Source: Pseudomonas anatoliensis
GTDB taxonomy: Bacteria; Pseudomonadota; Gammaproteobacteria; Pseudomonadales; Pseudomonadaceae
Assembly: GCF_017976235.1 (NCBI RefSeq)
Contig: NZ_JACVHC010000004.1
Span: forward strand, 294,699 to 358,698
Length of the DNA stretch: 64,000 nt
Direction: 5' to 3'
The position numbers and the translations under genes are program-made. Positions 45,104 through 53,021 of the stretch are shown in pieces (the first letter of the stretch is position 1; every line of letters starts with the position of its first letter). Below the pieces are notes generated by a model that worked only from the letters and a program-made list of their open reading frames with translations, ran no database searches and was not told the DNA's origin.

Positions 45104-47122
45104 TCAGCGTCTCTTCAGGTAGCCACTGGCAGAGCTGCGGCGTAGAGGGGATGCCGCAACCGGGCGCGGAGTCGAGGCCGGTGCTGCAGGTTGCGGTGCG
45201 GGTTGCGCAGTAGAGGCGACCGGAACTGGTTGTGTAGAACTAGAGACACGTTCGCCCTGAACGGGCTTCATGCCTGTCGCGTCATCAAACAAACCGGCCT
45301 GTGCCAGTGACTGTCGGACCCGCTCCCAATCGTGTTCCTGATATCGATTGATGCCCAAGTAATGAGCCATGGCCAAGCAGTACACCATCAGGTCGAGCGC
45401 TTCGTTGCGTTCGGCCTTGCCCTTGACCCACTCGATGCGCTTGTGACCGCGCACGTAGCGGGCGACCTTGCGTTCGGCTACGCACTGGGCGAAGAACTCG
45501 TCCGGCAGGTCGTTGGCAAAGTGCAGACACCCCGGCCCGTCCGGGAACGGGTAGCGGTTGTAAATCCAGTCTTTGGCGGTGTCGGTACCGACGAACCACA
45601 GCTCGGCGCCATTGCGTTCGGTCTGGCCTTTCCAGGTCACGTCTACCATGGAAGGGCGCTGAGCGATCACCGGCCTGCCCGGCTTGCTCGCCCCTTTGAT
45701 GGCGAAGACGTTGCGCCAGCGACGAACGCGACAGAAATGGTAAACCTCGTCGGTGTGGTGACCGCCGGAGTCAACGCCGGTGGCGAGGATCGCCAAGTCC
45801 ACGCCGCAGGGATGCCGATACCGCGCCTTAAGCTTTTCATCCAGCACCGCCCAGGTTCGCTCGTCGGCCGGGTCACCCCAGATAATCTGGTGATCAACAA
45901 CCCAGCGCTCCATGCCGATGCCGAAGCCCATCACCATCAGCTCCAAGCGGTTGGCCTGGACGTCGACGGCGCCAGTCAGCATCAGTGAACCGGCCGGCAT
46001 CGCGCCGAGGGTGTAGGTTTCGAGACGTGCCCGAGCGATCAGCACTTCGGCCTTGGTTTGCTCCTGCGCACTGTCCCAGACCTTGGCCAGACGGGTGTTA
46101 TAAAACACCTGCATGGGTTCGAGGTCGCCTTTGTTTTGGGCGACTTTCGCCTTCTCAAATTGCATCGCCAAAGTACGCCAATCCATCCAGCCAGGTGGTG
46201 AATAGAGAGCATTAAGGTGAAACCCGACCGTCTCGCCATCACCTTCCGCGTGCGCACGCCATACGCCTTTAGCGAGCATCTCACCCTTGTGGTGTTCCTC
46301 GATCAGCACGTCACAATCGGATCCAGCACACTCGTAATGGACTGCGCTCAAGTCCTCGCTGTAGTGCAGCCGCTCCCACTCAAGCACCTGCATAAAGCCG
46401 CAGTCTGGGCACGGGACGTAGTAGTGCCGCTGGTCGCTGCCTTCGAACAGATCGGCAATGCGCGAAGCTCCCTTGATCGTGGGCGAGCTGGAGAAATAGA
46501 ACTTTGCGTTGCGACCGAAAGTACTGGCACGTGTCTCGGCCAGTTCAATCGGGTCTCCCTCTTCCCCAATGTCGACTTCCCAACGATCAATTTCATCGCC
46601 GTAAATGTAGCGCGCCGATAGCTCAGATAGGTTCGCAGCAGAGCCGGCGGTTGTAACATACAGCGAACCACCTTCGAATTCCTTGGTATCCATGGTGTTC
46701 ACCGCATCTCGCCCGGTTGCGATTCGCCCACGCAAAACTGGAGTGGCTTTGATGGTCTTTCCGATCCGCGACGACACTCGTTTGGCCAGGCCCAAGCTTG
46801 GGAGCAGCGTCAGGATATTTGACGGAGCCATGTGGATTAGCCCGCCAATCCAGTTGAGCGCGATTTGGGTTTTCATCAACTGGGAAGCCACCATGGTGAC
46901 TACACGTTTGCTGCGGTGTGCGGGCGACAGACAACGCATAGGCTCGCGTGCATAAGGCGTCCGGGACGTGCGGTAACGGCCGGGTTCAGCAGCACCTGTG
47001 TCGCGCGGAATCCGCATGTACTCATCTGCCCACTCATCGACCCACAGCTCAGGCTCTGGCCGCAGTCCACGGAAGTACGCCGTACGGTAAACCTCGGCAC
47101 CGTTTGCAAGTTTGGTATCCAT
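45104..47122 (-). CDS. A: terminase large subunit (lambda gpA family)
   Basis: 672 residues. VDEWADEYMRIPRDTGAAEPGRYRT start, ASQLMKTQIALNWIG (ATP-binding loop region), YIYGDEIDRWEVD (Walker B), and the nuclease domain with DLAILATGVDSGGHHTDEVY. Motor and endonuclease that cuts concatemers and packs DNA. The last 70 residues are Pro/Ala/Ser-rich. GpA-type enzymes normally act at cos sites. Confidence 0.92.
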   Translation of the reverse strand: MDTKLANGAEVYRTAYFRGLRPEPELWVDEWADEYMRIPRDTGAAEPGRYRTSRTPYAREPMRCLSPAHRSKRVVTMVASQLMKTQIALNWIGGLIHMAPSNILTLLPSLGLAKRVSSRIGKTIKATPVLRGRIATGRDAVNTMDTKEFEGGSLYVTTAGSAANLSELSARYIYGDEIDRWEVDIGEEGDPIELAETRASTFGRNAKFYFSSSPTIKGASRIADLFEGSDQRHYYVPCPDCGFMQVLEWERLHYSEDLSAVHYECAGSDCDVLIEEHHKGEMLAKGVWRAHAEGDGETVGFHLNALYSPPGWMDWRTLAMQFEKAKVAQNKGDLEPMQVFYNTRLAKVWDSAQEQTKAEVLIARARLETYTLGAMPAGSLMLTGAVDVQANRLELMVMGFGIGMERWVVDHQIIWGDPADERTWAVLDEKLKARYRHPCGVDLAILATGVDSGGHHTDEVYHFCRVRRWRNVFAIKGASKPGRPVIAQRPSMVDVTWKGQTERNGAELWFVGTDTAKDWIYNRYPFPDGPGCLHFANDLPDEFFAQCVAERKVARYVRGHKRIEWVKGKAERNEALDLMVYCLAMAHYLGINRYQEHDWERVRQSLAQAGLFDDATGMKPVQGERVSSSTQPVPVASTAQPAPQPAAPASTPRPVAASPLRRSSASGYLKRR

Positions 47123-47126
47123 GGGA

Positions 47127-47690
47127 TCAGTTTCCGAGGGCTAAGGCGTGGTCGAAATCTTCGGTGGAGAGTCGCTCAGCCTCCTCAAGAGCCTGGCGGA
47201 TTTCACTAAGAAGGTGCTTCTCAATGTCCCAAGTGTTGGTCATAGCCGACAACACTGGAGCGAGTTTGGGCGGCAAGCTCAATAGCAAGTCACGTGTCAT
47301 GCGCCCTGACACGAACGCCGCTTCATCGACGACTTCCCTATCCACCAAGTCGCCGGTGATCTTTTGCAGGTCAGTTTCAGCCCGCTCAGCCTGCGCGAGA
47401 GCCAGTCGGGTCTTAGCGTGATGGTAGTCCGGCGCTGCATGAGGGACAGCGCTGTGGACTAAAGGGCCAGTCTCAATATGCTGGACTGATGTACGGATAG
47501 CCGGTGCAATTCGTGTACCTGCGTTACTGCGTGCTGGATCGCCCGTCATTTCTAAATACTGATCGGTGGCTTCGACATCGATCTTGCCATCCGAGGCGTA
47601 AATCAATCGGCCTTGCTTGGCCAGTTTGCCGACGTACTGGCGAGACCATCCCTTGCTGGCCGCGTATTCCGTTCGGCTCAAAACGGTCAT
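47127..47690 (-). CDS. terminase small subunit (Nu1-like)
   Basis: 187 residues. The winged helix-turn-helix LSRTEYAASKGWSRQYVGKLAKQGRLI..DGKIDVEATDQYL is Nu1-like. A helical dimer region follows (HHAKTRLALAQAERAETDLQKITG). It recognises the packaging site and recruits TerL. AGGAGG lies 6 bases before the ATG. Confidence 0.85.
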   Translation of the reverse strand: MTVLSRTEYAASKGWSRQYVGKLAKQGRLIYASDGKIDVEATDQYLEMTGDPARSNAGTRIAPAIRTSVQHIETGPLVHSAVPHAAPDYHHAKTRLALAQAERAETDLQKITGDLVDREVVDEAAFVSGRMTRDLLLSLPPKLAPVLSAMTNTWDIEKHLLSEIRQALEEAERLSTEDFDHALALGN

Positions 47691-47825
47691 GTAAACCTCC
47701 TGTCAACCTAGGGCCGTCAACCTCTGTCAACCTCTGTCAACCAACGTGGAAAATTCAGCCACTCGCAAGATCCCGCGGGTTTCCGACCCCGTACCCTCCG
47801 AATAACCCCAGGGTCCCCGGCGGTT
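47691..47825. promoter_or_regulatory. candidate cos/packaging region with four GTCAACC repeats
   Basis: GTCAACC occurs at 47702, 47716, 47726 and 47736 (spacings 14, 10 and 10), directly upstream of the small terminase gene, where lambda has its gpNu1-binding R sites. Next to them a GC-rich stretch has the palindrome CCCGCGGG (47772-47779). A cos function is inferred from position and repeat pattern. Confidence 0.45.
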
Positions 47826-48170
47826 TCAGGCTGGTCCGCCGCCATTCGGCGGGACATCGCACACGCCAAGCCGCTTGGCAGCCCAGCGTTCGTACAAGCC
47901 GATGGCAACATCTGCACCGGCCATTGCCGTGAGACAACCCAAGGCGCCAGCCGTCCAGAGCGACATGCCCGCCGCGATCATCAGCATCATTGCCGAGACT
48001 CCGCAGACAATGCAGGCACCGGATCGAAGCGCAAGCCGACGCATCAACGCCCAGCCCCGGGCACCATCCTTGTCTGCTCGCCACATCTCACCGGATACGC
48101 CGCCGACCAGAGCCAGGACGATCACCAACCAGATCGGCATTTCTGCCAGCGCTTGCTGCTCATTTGTCAT
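47826..48170 (-). CDS. phage holin family protein
   Basis: About 114 residues. MPIWLVIVLALVGGVSGEM, ACIVCGVSAMMLMIAAGMSLW and LGCLTAMAGADVAIGLYERW are three hydrophobic helices, the pattern of lambda/HP1-family holins. It would release the endolysin encoded 21 kb away. ATG 48170 lies 35 bases after a terminator. Confidence 0.78.
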   Translation of the reverse strand: MTNEQQALAEMPIWLVIVLALVGGVSGEMWRADKDGARGWALMRRLALRSGACIVCGVSAMMLMIAAGMSLWTAGALGCLTAMAGADVAIGLYERWAAKRLGVCDVPPNGGGPA

Positions 48171-48202
48171 GTTGTGCCTCAAGTGAAAGAGCATGCCGAA
48201 CA

Positions 48203-48236
48203 CAAAAAAGAAAACCCCGCCGGAGGGCAGGGTTTT
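48203..48236 (-). terminator. terminator between the late-regulator candidate and holin
   Basis: On the minus strand AACCCTGCC-CTCC-GGCGGGGTT followed by TTCTTTTTT. It stands before the whole late operon, where antitermination would be needed. Confidence 0.7.
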
Positions 48237-48338
48237 CAATGTCGCGGCATACGCCAGGACGAAGTGCACAGCACGTGCTCGGGGAAGCGCCAAGGCGCAG
48301 AATCCATATCGTGGGGACTTTTTACCCCCTGAGTACGG

Positions 48339-48363
48339 AACCGAAAAGGGGGCATTTTCGGTT
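48339..48363. repeat. perfect 9-bp inverted repeat at the end of the late-regulator candidate
   Basis: AACCGAAAA (48339-48347) and TTTTCGGTT (48355-48363) around GGGGGCA; it overlaps the stop codon of the gene at 48362 and would form a hairpin in its transcript. Confidence 0.6.
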
Positions 48364-48844
48364 ATCCAACTTGACGCAACTTTGAGGCAACTTTGAGGAG
48401 ACTTTGAGGCAAAGCGCCCCGACCAACGGTAAGCCACTTTCGTGCGTCCTTCCGCTCGGCCAGCACCTCAAAGAGTCGCACATGAAGGCGGTGTACAAGA
48501 TCGTAGTAGGTTTGCTTCGCCTTTGAGACGTAGCCCAGTTCGTGCAACTGCGCTGCCCATGTTGGTGCAGGGTCAAAGCCATAACGCATAACCGCCAACT
48601 GTTGCAGCCTTTCACCCCGACCATCTTGCCGGGCTATCTCGGAAAGGGCGGCACCAACTTCCTGCGCAATTGCATCTGGTCCCGCACCACCGCCGAGAAG
48701 GATCCGAGAACCGGGTGTGCCTCGCGGCGCGCAACCGCCCCACTCCATGATCGTCGCCATCGGGCTACCCATGCCTCCGGCTTCACCGCCGTGTCGGCAT
48801 TGCTCGCCCCAATGTTTCAGCAATAACTCCATCGCCTCAATCAT
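48362..48844 (-). CDS. phage protein, candidate late regulator (Q-like by position)
   Basis: About 160 residues. MIEAMELLLKHWGEQCRHGGEAGG, ISEIARQDGRGERLQQL-like helical region (SEIARQDGRGERLQQLAVMRYGF) and TYYDLVHRLHVRLFEVLAERKDARKWL. No family recognised with certainty. It stands last in the replication block, followed by a terminator and the holin-terminase operon, the place of antiterminators such as lambda Q. Its ATG overlaps the preceding short ORF. Confidence 0.6.
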   Translation of the reverse strand: MIEAMELLLKHWGEQCRHGGEAGGMGSPMATIMEWGGCAPRGTPGSRILLGGGAGPDAIAQEVGAALSEIARQDGRGERLQQLAVMRYGFDPAPTWAAQLHELGYVSKAKQTYYDLVHRLHVRLFEVLAERKDARKWLTVGRGALPQSLLKVASKLRQVG

Positions 48845-49175
48845 TGCCCTGCCCCCGTAAAACCCAACCCGACACAGAAATAGCCCAACCCGACACAAAC
48901 CCAACACACATAAATCCCTTTAAATTCAATGCTTCAATCAAACTTGTGTTTAGTGTGTTGGGTTTGTTGGGTTTATCAGTCGTCGCATAAGAAAAAATTC
49001 CTTCCGTTGAATTCGTTGCAAAGAACGTCATGCATGCGCGTGCGCGACACAAAACCCAACACACCCCACACAACACCCGCGAAGGCATGTAATTCGGGCA
49101 CTCAAATTGTGTGGGGTATTCAAAATCAACCCGACACACACTCAACACACCCAACACACTTTTGAAAATAGTCAT
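48837..49175 (-). CDS. short hypothetical ORF coupled to the primase gene
   Basis: 112 residues starting with an ATGA that overlaps the primase stop and ending with an overlap onto the next ATG, so it would be translated in a coupled series. Its DNA, however, is filled with GTGTTGGGT-like repeats, giving an odd Cys/Val/Trp/Gly-rich product (CGVCWVLCRARAC, FVSGWAISVSGW). It may be a real gene or simply an open frame across a replication origin. Confidence 0.35.
   Translation of the reverse strand: MTIFKSVLGVLSVCRVDFEYPTQFECPNYMPSRVLCGVCWVLCRARACMTFFATNSTEGIFSYATTDKPNKPNTLNTSLIEALNLKGFMCVGFVSGWAISVSGWVLRGQGND
48861..49160. promoter_or_regulatory. candidate replication origin: GTGTTGGGT iteron-like repeats and inverted repeat
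   Basis: AACCCGACACA occurs near 48865, 48887 and 49128, and CCAACACAC near 48901, 49056 and 49150. A perfect 13-bp inverted repeat AAACCCAACACAC (48897-48909) / GTGTGTTGGGTTT (48953-48965) encloses 43 AT-rich bases. Placement beside a P4-like primase-helicase suggests an origin; this is inference. Confidence 0.45.
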
Positions 49176-51871
49176 GCTGCAAGCGCCTTGATGTGATCCC
49201 AGCTGTCCACGTGCCAGCCCGCCAGCTTGGCCTTCGCCCGCCAGTTCTCCACCTGCTTGCCCAGCTCTGCCGCCTTGAGTGATGGGGGCGGGGAAGCATC
49301 CAGATCCACAGGAAAGAAAAACGCGCCGAAGCGACGGTTATTGCCGTCAGTCCAGGGTATCGCCCGCGTTTTATCCACCTCAGAACTGATGAATAGAGAG
49401 AACTTGGTCTGACTCATCACGTGCTCTTTATTGCGCTGACACCATTCGAGAAATAACGAATAGAGATCGGTCGATAGACACGGTCCCCAAAGCCCATGCC
49501 CCAGCTCGCTGTACTTCCACAGATGCAAGAATGTTTGCCAGCCGGCCCGACTCAAGGCCACCAAACGCTCACGCGCCTCGGTCGATGGCGGCCGCGTGCG
49601 CTGGTTGAAGTCCCCTAGATCGACCGACAGTAACCAACCGTAGAGCGCCGCCACCCCACCCTGCTCCAGTTCACGACCAATCGCCTTTTGCCTTGCGACT
49701 GGCAGGGTCTCCATAGGCCACATCACCAGCATTCGTCGATCACTGTCGCTGATTGGCCACGGAAGAATCTCGTTGCTGAGAAATACCGCATTCATATGGT
49801 TGGCTTCTTCCCAGCCATTAATGAACTTCGACTCCATCCGCACCGTTTTACCAGTGATCAAGTGCTTGATCTTGCCCACCTGGTTGTAACGCTGATCGCG
49901 ACTGACCACCTCTTCGAAGACGGACCACAATTTGCGGCTTTGCCACGCGTTGAAACTGCTTTCCAATTGCGTCTGACCAACAGTCGCCGCGTATTGGCCG
50001 TAAAGCATGCCGAGTGCGTCAGCGAACAAAAGGCTCTTGCCCGAACCTTCCATGATCGAATGCATCAACACAGCGGTATCCATCTTGGCGCCCAGGTGCT
50101 GCAGCGGATACGCCAGCCAGCGAGTTAGCCAATCGGTTGCAGCTTCATCGTGGTTACAAAGAAATGAAATCAGCCAACGCAGGTTGGCACACGCTGCATC
50201 ATCCCTGACTGGCTCAAGCGGCAACCCGTCAAAGGTATTGATGTACACCGCAGGATCCTTCGTCATGGTCGGATCAAACACGATGTGTTCAACATCGACG
50301 GTGCGGCGCTCACTGCTGTTCAACCACAGCGGGTAAGTGTCACCCAGCGCCATCTTCACCGCGCCCTCGGCTATACGCCGCTTCTTTTCCCGATCCCAAA
50401 CGTCTTTGGTGCCATCGATGTAAACGTAGCGATCGGTTGGAGACATCCCGAATGCACCGCCTTTCTTCCCGGCCATACGGCGCGCCTGCTCGATCTCGCG
50501 AACATGATCGTCAGAAATCAGCCTCTTTCCGGTGTCGTCCAACCAGGCTTTGGCCAGTGGCTTGCCCACACGAGCTTCGAAGGCGGACTTCTTCATTACC
50601 TTCGATTGGTCGCAATCCCACACGTGCGTGGTGCCCTCGACCAACGCGAAACGACGCAGAATGTGGTCCAACGTTATGACCTCCCCCGCCCCCCCGTCAG
50701 GAGCAGGAGCGGCCTCGCTGGACGGGCATGTTTCATCGGAGATCGGCCCGCTCAATTCACCGGATGGGGTGGGGGGAAGATCATTCGGATCTGGACGGGC
50801 GGCGTGTTGCATGCCCAACATTCGCGCAGCATCCTTCACAGCCTTCGACTGGTCGCCACCGTGCTCGAGTAAGCAGAACACTTCAAAGGCGTCGTTCTGA
50901 TGCCCGTTCGCGAGAGGGTCAGCACCGTGGTGCGAATAAACCTTGTCCTCACTGATCGTCACCCCTGGCAGACCGGTGCTGCTTTGAGGGTACAGCCACT
51001 TATTGCCTCGCTTGATGTATCCATGGGCACGAAGAAGCTCCGCAACATCGTGACAACGGTTGAATTCATCAATTACCGAGGGCCGTTTGCCGCCACCGAG
51101 TGCAGGACGCTTTTGGGCTTTGACCGGTGGCTTCGTTGGCGCAACCGCCCATGGACACGCAGCTTCAGCATCTCGCTTAAAAAACTCCCAATTCTGCCAA
51201 ATGGTAAGCAGCTCGTTGGTCAGCCTCGGCAGCCCGTCAGTAGCACTTGGAGCGGTTTTCCAGATGTAAGGTTTGCCGGTACCGGGATGAATTGATGGTG
51301 GAAATACGTCTTGCACCAATCCCGCACGTAGTTCAAAGACCGTGAAGCGTTTGAACGGCTCGGCTTCGGTTCGTGCAGCAGCTTCTGCGGCAAGATCACC
51401 TTGCTCTTTCGCAGCCTTGGCCTTGTCCATCAACCCTTTGAAAATCGAACCGTCCGGGTCTTTTTCATTCGGCCATGAAAGTGAATGACGCGTGAGTTCG
51501 ATGCCTTCCGGCACCTTGAACACTACCCGGAATCGCAGCGGATTCCCGACGATAGTCGGGAACACTACTGCCATCGCATCAAGGTCAAGGCCCAACAGTT
51601 CATACAGAACATGTCGCGTCCATTGAACGTCATCAACATCCAATGAACAAACGCGGCTCGGCCCCAGCACGACGCCAAGGTTGTGATTTGGGTTTCGTTG
51701 CCAGAACGCCTCGGCCGTGTCGGCGTCGGTGATATAGCCTCCGGGCTTATTCCACCCTAGGCCTTTCGGAGCCTTTTCACCTGGATCAATTGATACGAGT
51801 GCCAGGTCAAAAGTACTGATGTAACGCTTTGCCCATATAGCGATGGCTGTTCCTTTGCCCGTTTCACTCAT
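49172..51871 (-). CDS. P4-like bifunctional primase/helicase
   Basis: About 899 residues. The N-terminal part (IWAKRYISTFDLALVSIDPGEKAPKG..NLGVVLGPSRVCSLDVDDV) is a primase-polymerase-like domain with an acidic LDVDD. The C-terminal part is a P4-alpha/DUF5906 helicase: HSIMEGSGKSLLFADALG is Walker A, LWSVFEEVVSRDQRYN Walker B and AVFLSNEILPWPISDSDRRMLV the sensor/Arg segment. It likely opens the origin and primes phage replication. ATG 51871 is chosen over a longer frame. It overlaps the zinc-finger gene by 4 bases. Confidence 0.85.
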   Translation of the reverse strand: MSETGKGTAIAIWAKRYISTFDLALVSIDPGEKAPKGLGWNKPGGYITDADTAEAFWQRNPNHNLGVVLGPSRVCSLDVDDVQWTRHVLYELLGLDLDAMAVVFPTIVGNPLRFRVVFKVPEGIELTRHSLSWPNEKDPDGSIFKGLMDKAKAAKEQGDLAAEAAARTEAEPFKRFTVFELRAGLVQDVFPPSIHPGTGKPYIWKTAPSATDGLPRLTNELLTIWQNWEFFKRDAEAACPWAVAPTKPPVKAQKRPALGGGKRPSVIDEFNRCHDVAELLRAHGYIKRGNKWLYPQSSTGLPGVTISEDKVYSHHGADPLANGHQNDAFEVFCLLEHGGDQSKAVKDAARMLGMQHAARPDPNDLPPTPSGELSGPISDETCPSSEAAPAPDGGAGEVITLDHILRRFALVEGTTHVWDCDQSKVMKKSAFEARVGKPLAKAWLDDTGKRLISDDHVREIEQARRMAGKKGGAFGMSPTDRYVYIDGTKDVWDREKKRRIAEGAVKMALGDTYPLWLNSSERRTVDVEHIVFDPTMTKDPAVYINTFDGLPLEPVRDDAACANLRWLISFLCNHDEAATDWLTRWLAYPLQHLGAKMDTAVLMHSIMEGSGKSLLFADALGMLYGQYAATVGQTQLESSFNAWQSRKLWSVFEEVVSRDQRYNQVGKIKHLITGKTVRMESKFINGWEEANHMNAVFLSNEILPWPISDSDRRMLVMWPMETLPVARQKAIGRELEQGGVAALYGWLLSVDLGDFNQRTRPPSTEARERLVALSRAGWQTFLHLWKYSELGHGLWGPCLSTDLYSLFLEWCQRNKEHVMSQTKFSLFISSEVDKTRAIPWTDGNNRRFGAFFFPVDLDASPPPSLKAAELGKQVENWRAKAKLAGWHVDSWDHIKALAA

Positions 51872-52074
51872 CGCCGGGCCTCCCGCAACTCCTGACAAGA
51901 GACGCAGGTCTCGCAACCTTCAACCTTCTGCTGTCGAAGCAACGGGATTGGTTCGTCGCAGTCGTCACAGAACTGCGCGCTAACGCGGCTCGATGGCACG
52001 CGGCGACTGCGATGAATAGCAACATCAAGCAGGTATTGCGCCTGCTCGTTTGCGCGGTCGATATCATCAGCCAT
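51868..52074 (-). CDS. TraR/DksA-type zinc finger protein
   Basis: 68 residues: DDIDRANEQAQYLLDVAIHRSR helix, then CDDCDEPIPLLRQQKVEGCETCVSC, the C4 zinc finger of TraR/DksA. Such short phage versions bind the secondary channel of RNA polymerase and alter promoter choice. The start lies within the end of the cII-like gene. Confidence 0.85.
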   Translation of the reverse strand: MADDIDRANEQAQYLLDVAIHRSRRVPSSRVSAQFCDDCDEPIPLLRQQKVEGCETCVSCQELREARR

Positions 52075-52555
52075 TGATGCGATCCTCCATCGCCTGACGA
52101 GCGCCCGCCATGATTCCAAGGACTTCGCGTATCACATCCATTCCGTGCTTTTCGAGATCCACGACTTCATGAAGCTCCCAGACGTTGTCCGCCGCGCCGT
52201 CGTGCATCTTGGCCACGAATTCACCGGTTTCCCCGAGTAGCTTACCAACCGCTTTCAAGGCATCACGGGTTGCCGGTACGGGCACGGGCCGGTACCAAAC
52301 CGCACCTGCTGGACGCATCAATGCGTCCAGCAGGCGTGGATCAGCGGTCAGCCTGATAACTTCCTCAAGCTCATCTGGATTCAGCCAGCGGCGTTCTTCA
52401 TCGAGCTTGAGTTTCTTCTGGAGGGTGTCGTTGTCCAACACCATTTCAAAGGCAAGGGCGGTGATTCCGCCCTTGTAGTCACGACCAGCGCGATAAATCG
52501 CTTGGCGTAGTGGCAGGACCGGACCAGCGTCCGGCAAAAGATCTGTGCGACTCAT
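52067..52555 (-). CDS. cII: phage regulatory protein CII family
   Basis: About 162 residues. LRQAIYRAGRDYKGGITALAFEMVLDNDTLQKKLKLDEERRWLNPDELEEVIRLTADPRLLDAL is the phage CII family (P2/186-type, PF06892) with a helix-turn-helix. In 186 CII drives lysogeny early. The ATG at 52555 has its AGGGGA ribosome-binding site inside a hairpin loop (see 52558-52578). Confidence 0.8.
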   Translation of the reverse strand: MSRTDLLPDAGPVLPLRQAIYRAGRDYKGGITALAFEMVLDNDTLQKKLKLDEERRWLNPDELEEVIRLTADPRLLDALMRPAGAVWYRPVPVPATRDALKAVGKLLGETGEFVAKMHDGAADNVWELHEVVDLEKHGMDVIREVLGIMAGARQAMEDRING

Positions 52556-52557
52556 AA

Positions 52558-52578
52558 CCGTAAATCCCCTGTTTACGG
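52558..52578 (-). promoter_or_regulatory. hairpin presenting the cII ribosome-binding site in its loop
   Basis: CCGTAAA and TTTACGG are perfect 7-base arms around CAGGGGA; the loop holds the Shine-Dalgarno sequence and the 3' arm ends 2 bases before the ATG. It could be bound by a protein or simply keep the site exposed. Confidence 0.5.
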
Positions 52579-52584
52579 TGTAGC

Positions 52585-52612
52585 CATAGCCTAGGGCAAA
52601 CCCTATCCTATG
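52585..52612. promoter_or_regulatory. 28-bp interrupted palindrome between cro and cII
   Basis: CATAG-xx-TAGGG on both strands (CATAGCCTAGGG / CATAGGATAGGG) around a short centre. Probably an operator or protein-binding site in the leader of the minus-strand early transcript. Confidence 0.45.
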
Positions 52613-52694
52613 ACCACGACCGATGTGCATGTGCTGTGTATCGTCGTAGTCGGGCTGGGGGATTCTTTGGTGAGAGGCCCCAGCTCGACACCTT

Positions 52695-52904
52695 TTAAGC
52701 GGCCCTGACCTTGCGGCGCGATCCGATTGGACGAATCTCTACCGCTGTACAGGCCCCCTTCTCATCAACCCGAACTCGAATATCCCGAGCTGAGTTGAGC
52801 ATTTGAGAGACAGCGCTTTGCGATACCCCGATCAGTAAAGCCAGCTCTGGTTGAGTCTTACCCTCGGCGAAATCTCCCAAAGGAATTCCTATTTCGTTTG
52901 CCAT
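52695..52904 (-). CDS. cro: Cro-like repressor
   Basis: 69 residues: GIPLGDFAEGKTQPELALLIGVSQSAVSQMLNSARDIRV is a helix-turn-helix of Cro type, followed by basic IGSRRKVRAA. Divergent from cI. ATG 52904 has AGGA 7 bases upstream; the ATG at 52934 would precede the expected transcript start. It probably favours the lytic state. Confidence 0.82.
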   Translation of the reverse strand: MANEIGIPLGDFAEGKTQPELALLIGVSQSAVSQMLNSARDIRVRVDEKGACTAVEIRPIGSRRKVRAA

Positions 52905-52936
52905 CCACGTTTCCTCGAATGGGCGTTGCGGCATGG

Positions 52937-52965
52937 ATATTAGTGTTACTTCTTTTGAACAGCAA
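52937..52965 (-). promoter_or_regulatory. promoter of the cro operon with overlapping operator
   Basis: On the minus strand TTGCTG (52965-52960), 17 bases, TAATAT (52942-52937). AGTAACAC lies just before the -10, forming AGTAACACTAAT, identical to the early plus-strand promoter at 53914-53925. CI or Cro is the likely binder. Confidence 0.65.
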
Positions 52966-52986
52966 GAAAAAAGACGTTTTGCTGTT
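52958..52986. repeat. AACAGCAA / TTGCTGTT inverted repeat in the cro-cI gap
   Basis: Perfect 8-base arms 13 bases apart, overlapping the cro -35 and lying upstream of cI; possible second operator. A weak TTTTGA (52985) / TATAAA (53007) pair could be the cI promoter, giving a nearly leaderless mRNA. Confidence 0.45.
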
Positions 52987-53021
52987 TTGATAAAATAAGT
53001 CTTCCTTATAAATTGGGATGC

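Noticed and set aside
26074..47690. R-type tailocin (pyocin) instead of a prophage
   Set aside because: Complete terminase, portal, capsid, protease, integrase and att sites show a full phage genome; a PrtN-like gene alone is not enough.
47701..47742. GTCAACC repeats read as promoter -35 boxes (TTGACA on minus strand)
   Set aside because: No matching -10 at 16-18 bases from the nearest copy; kept as packaging-site candidate instead.
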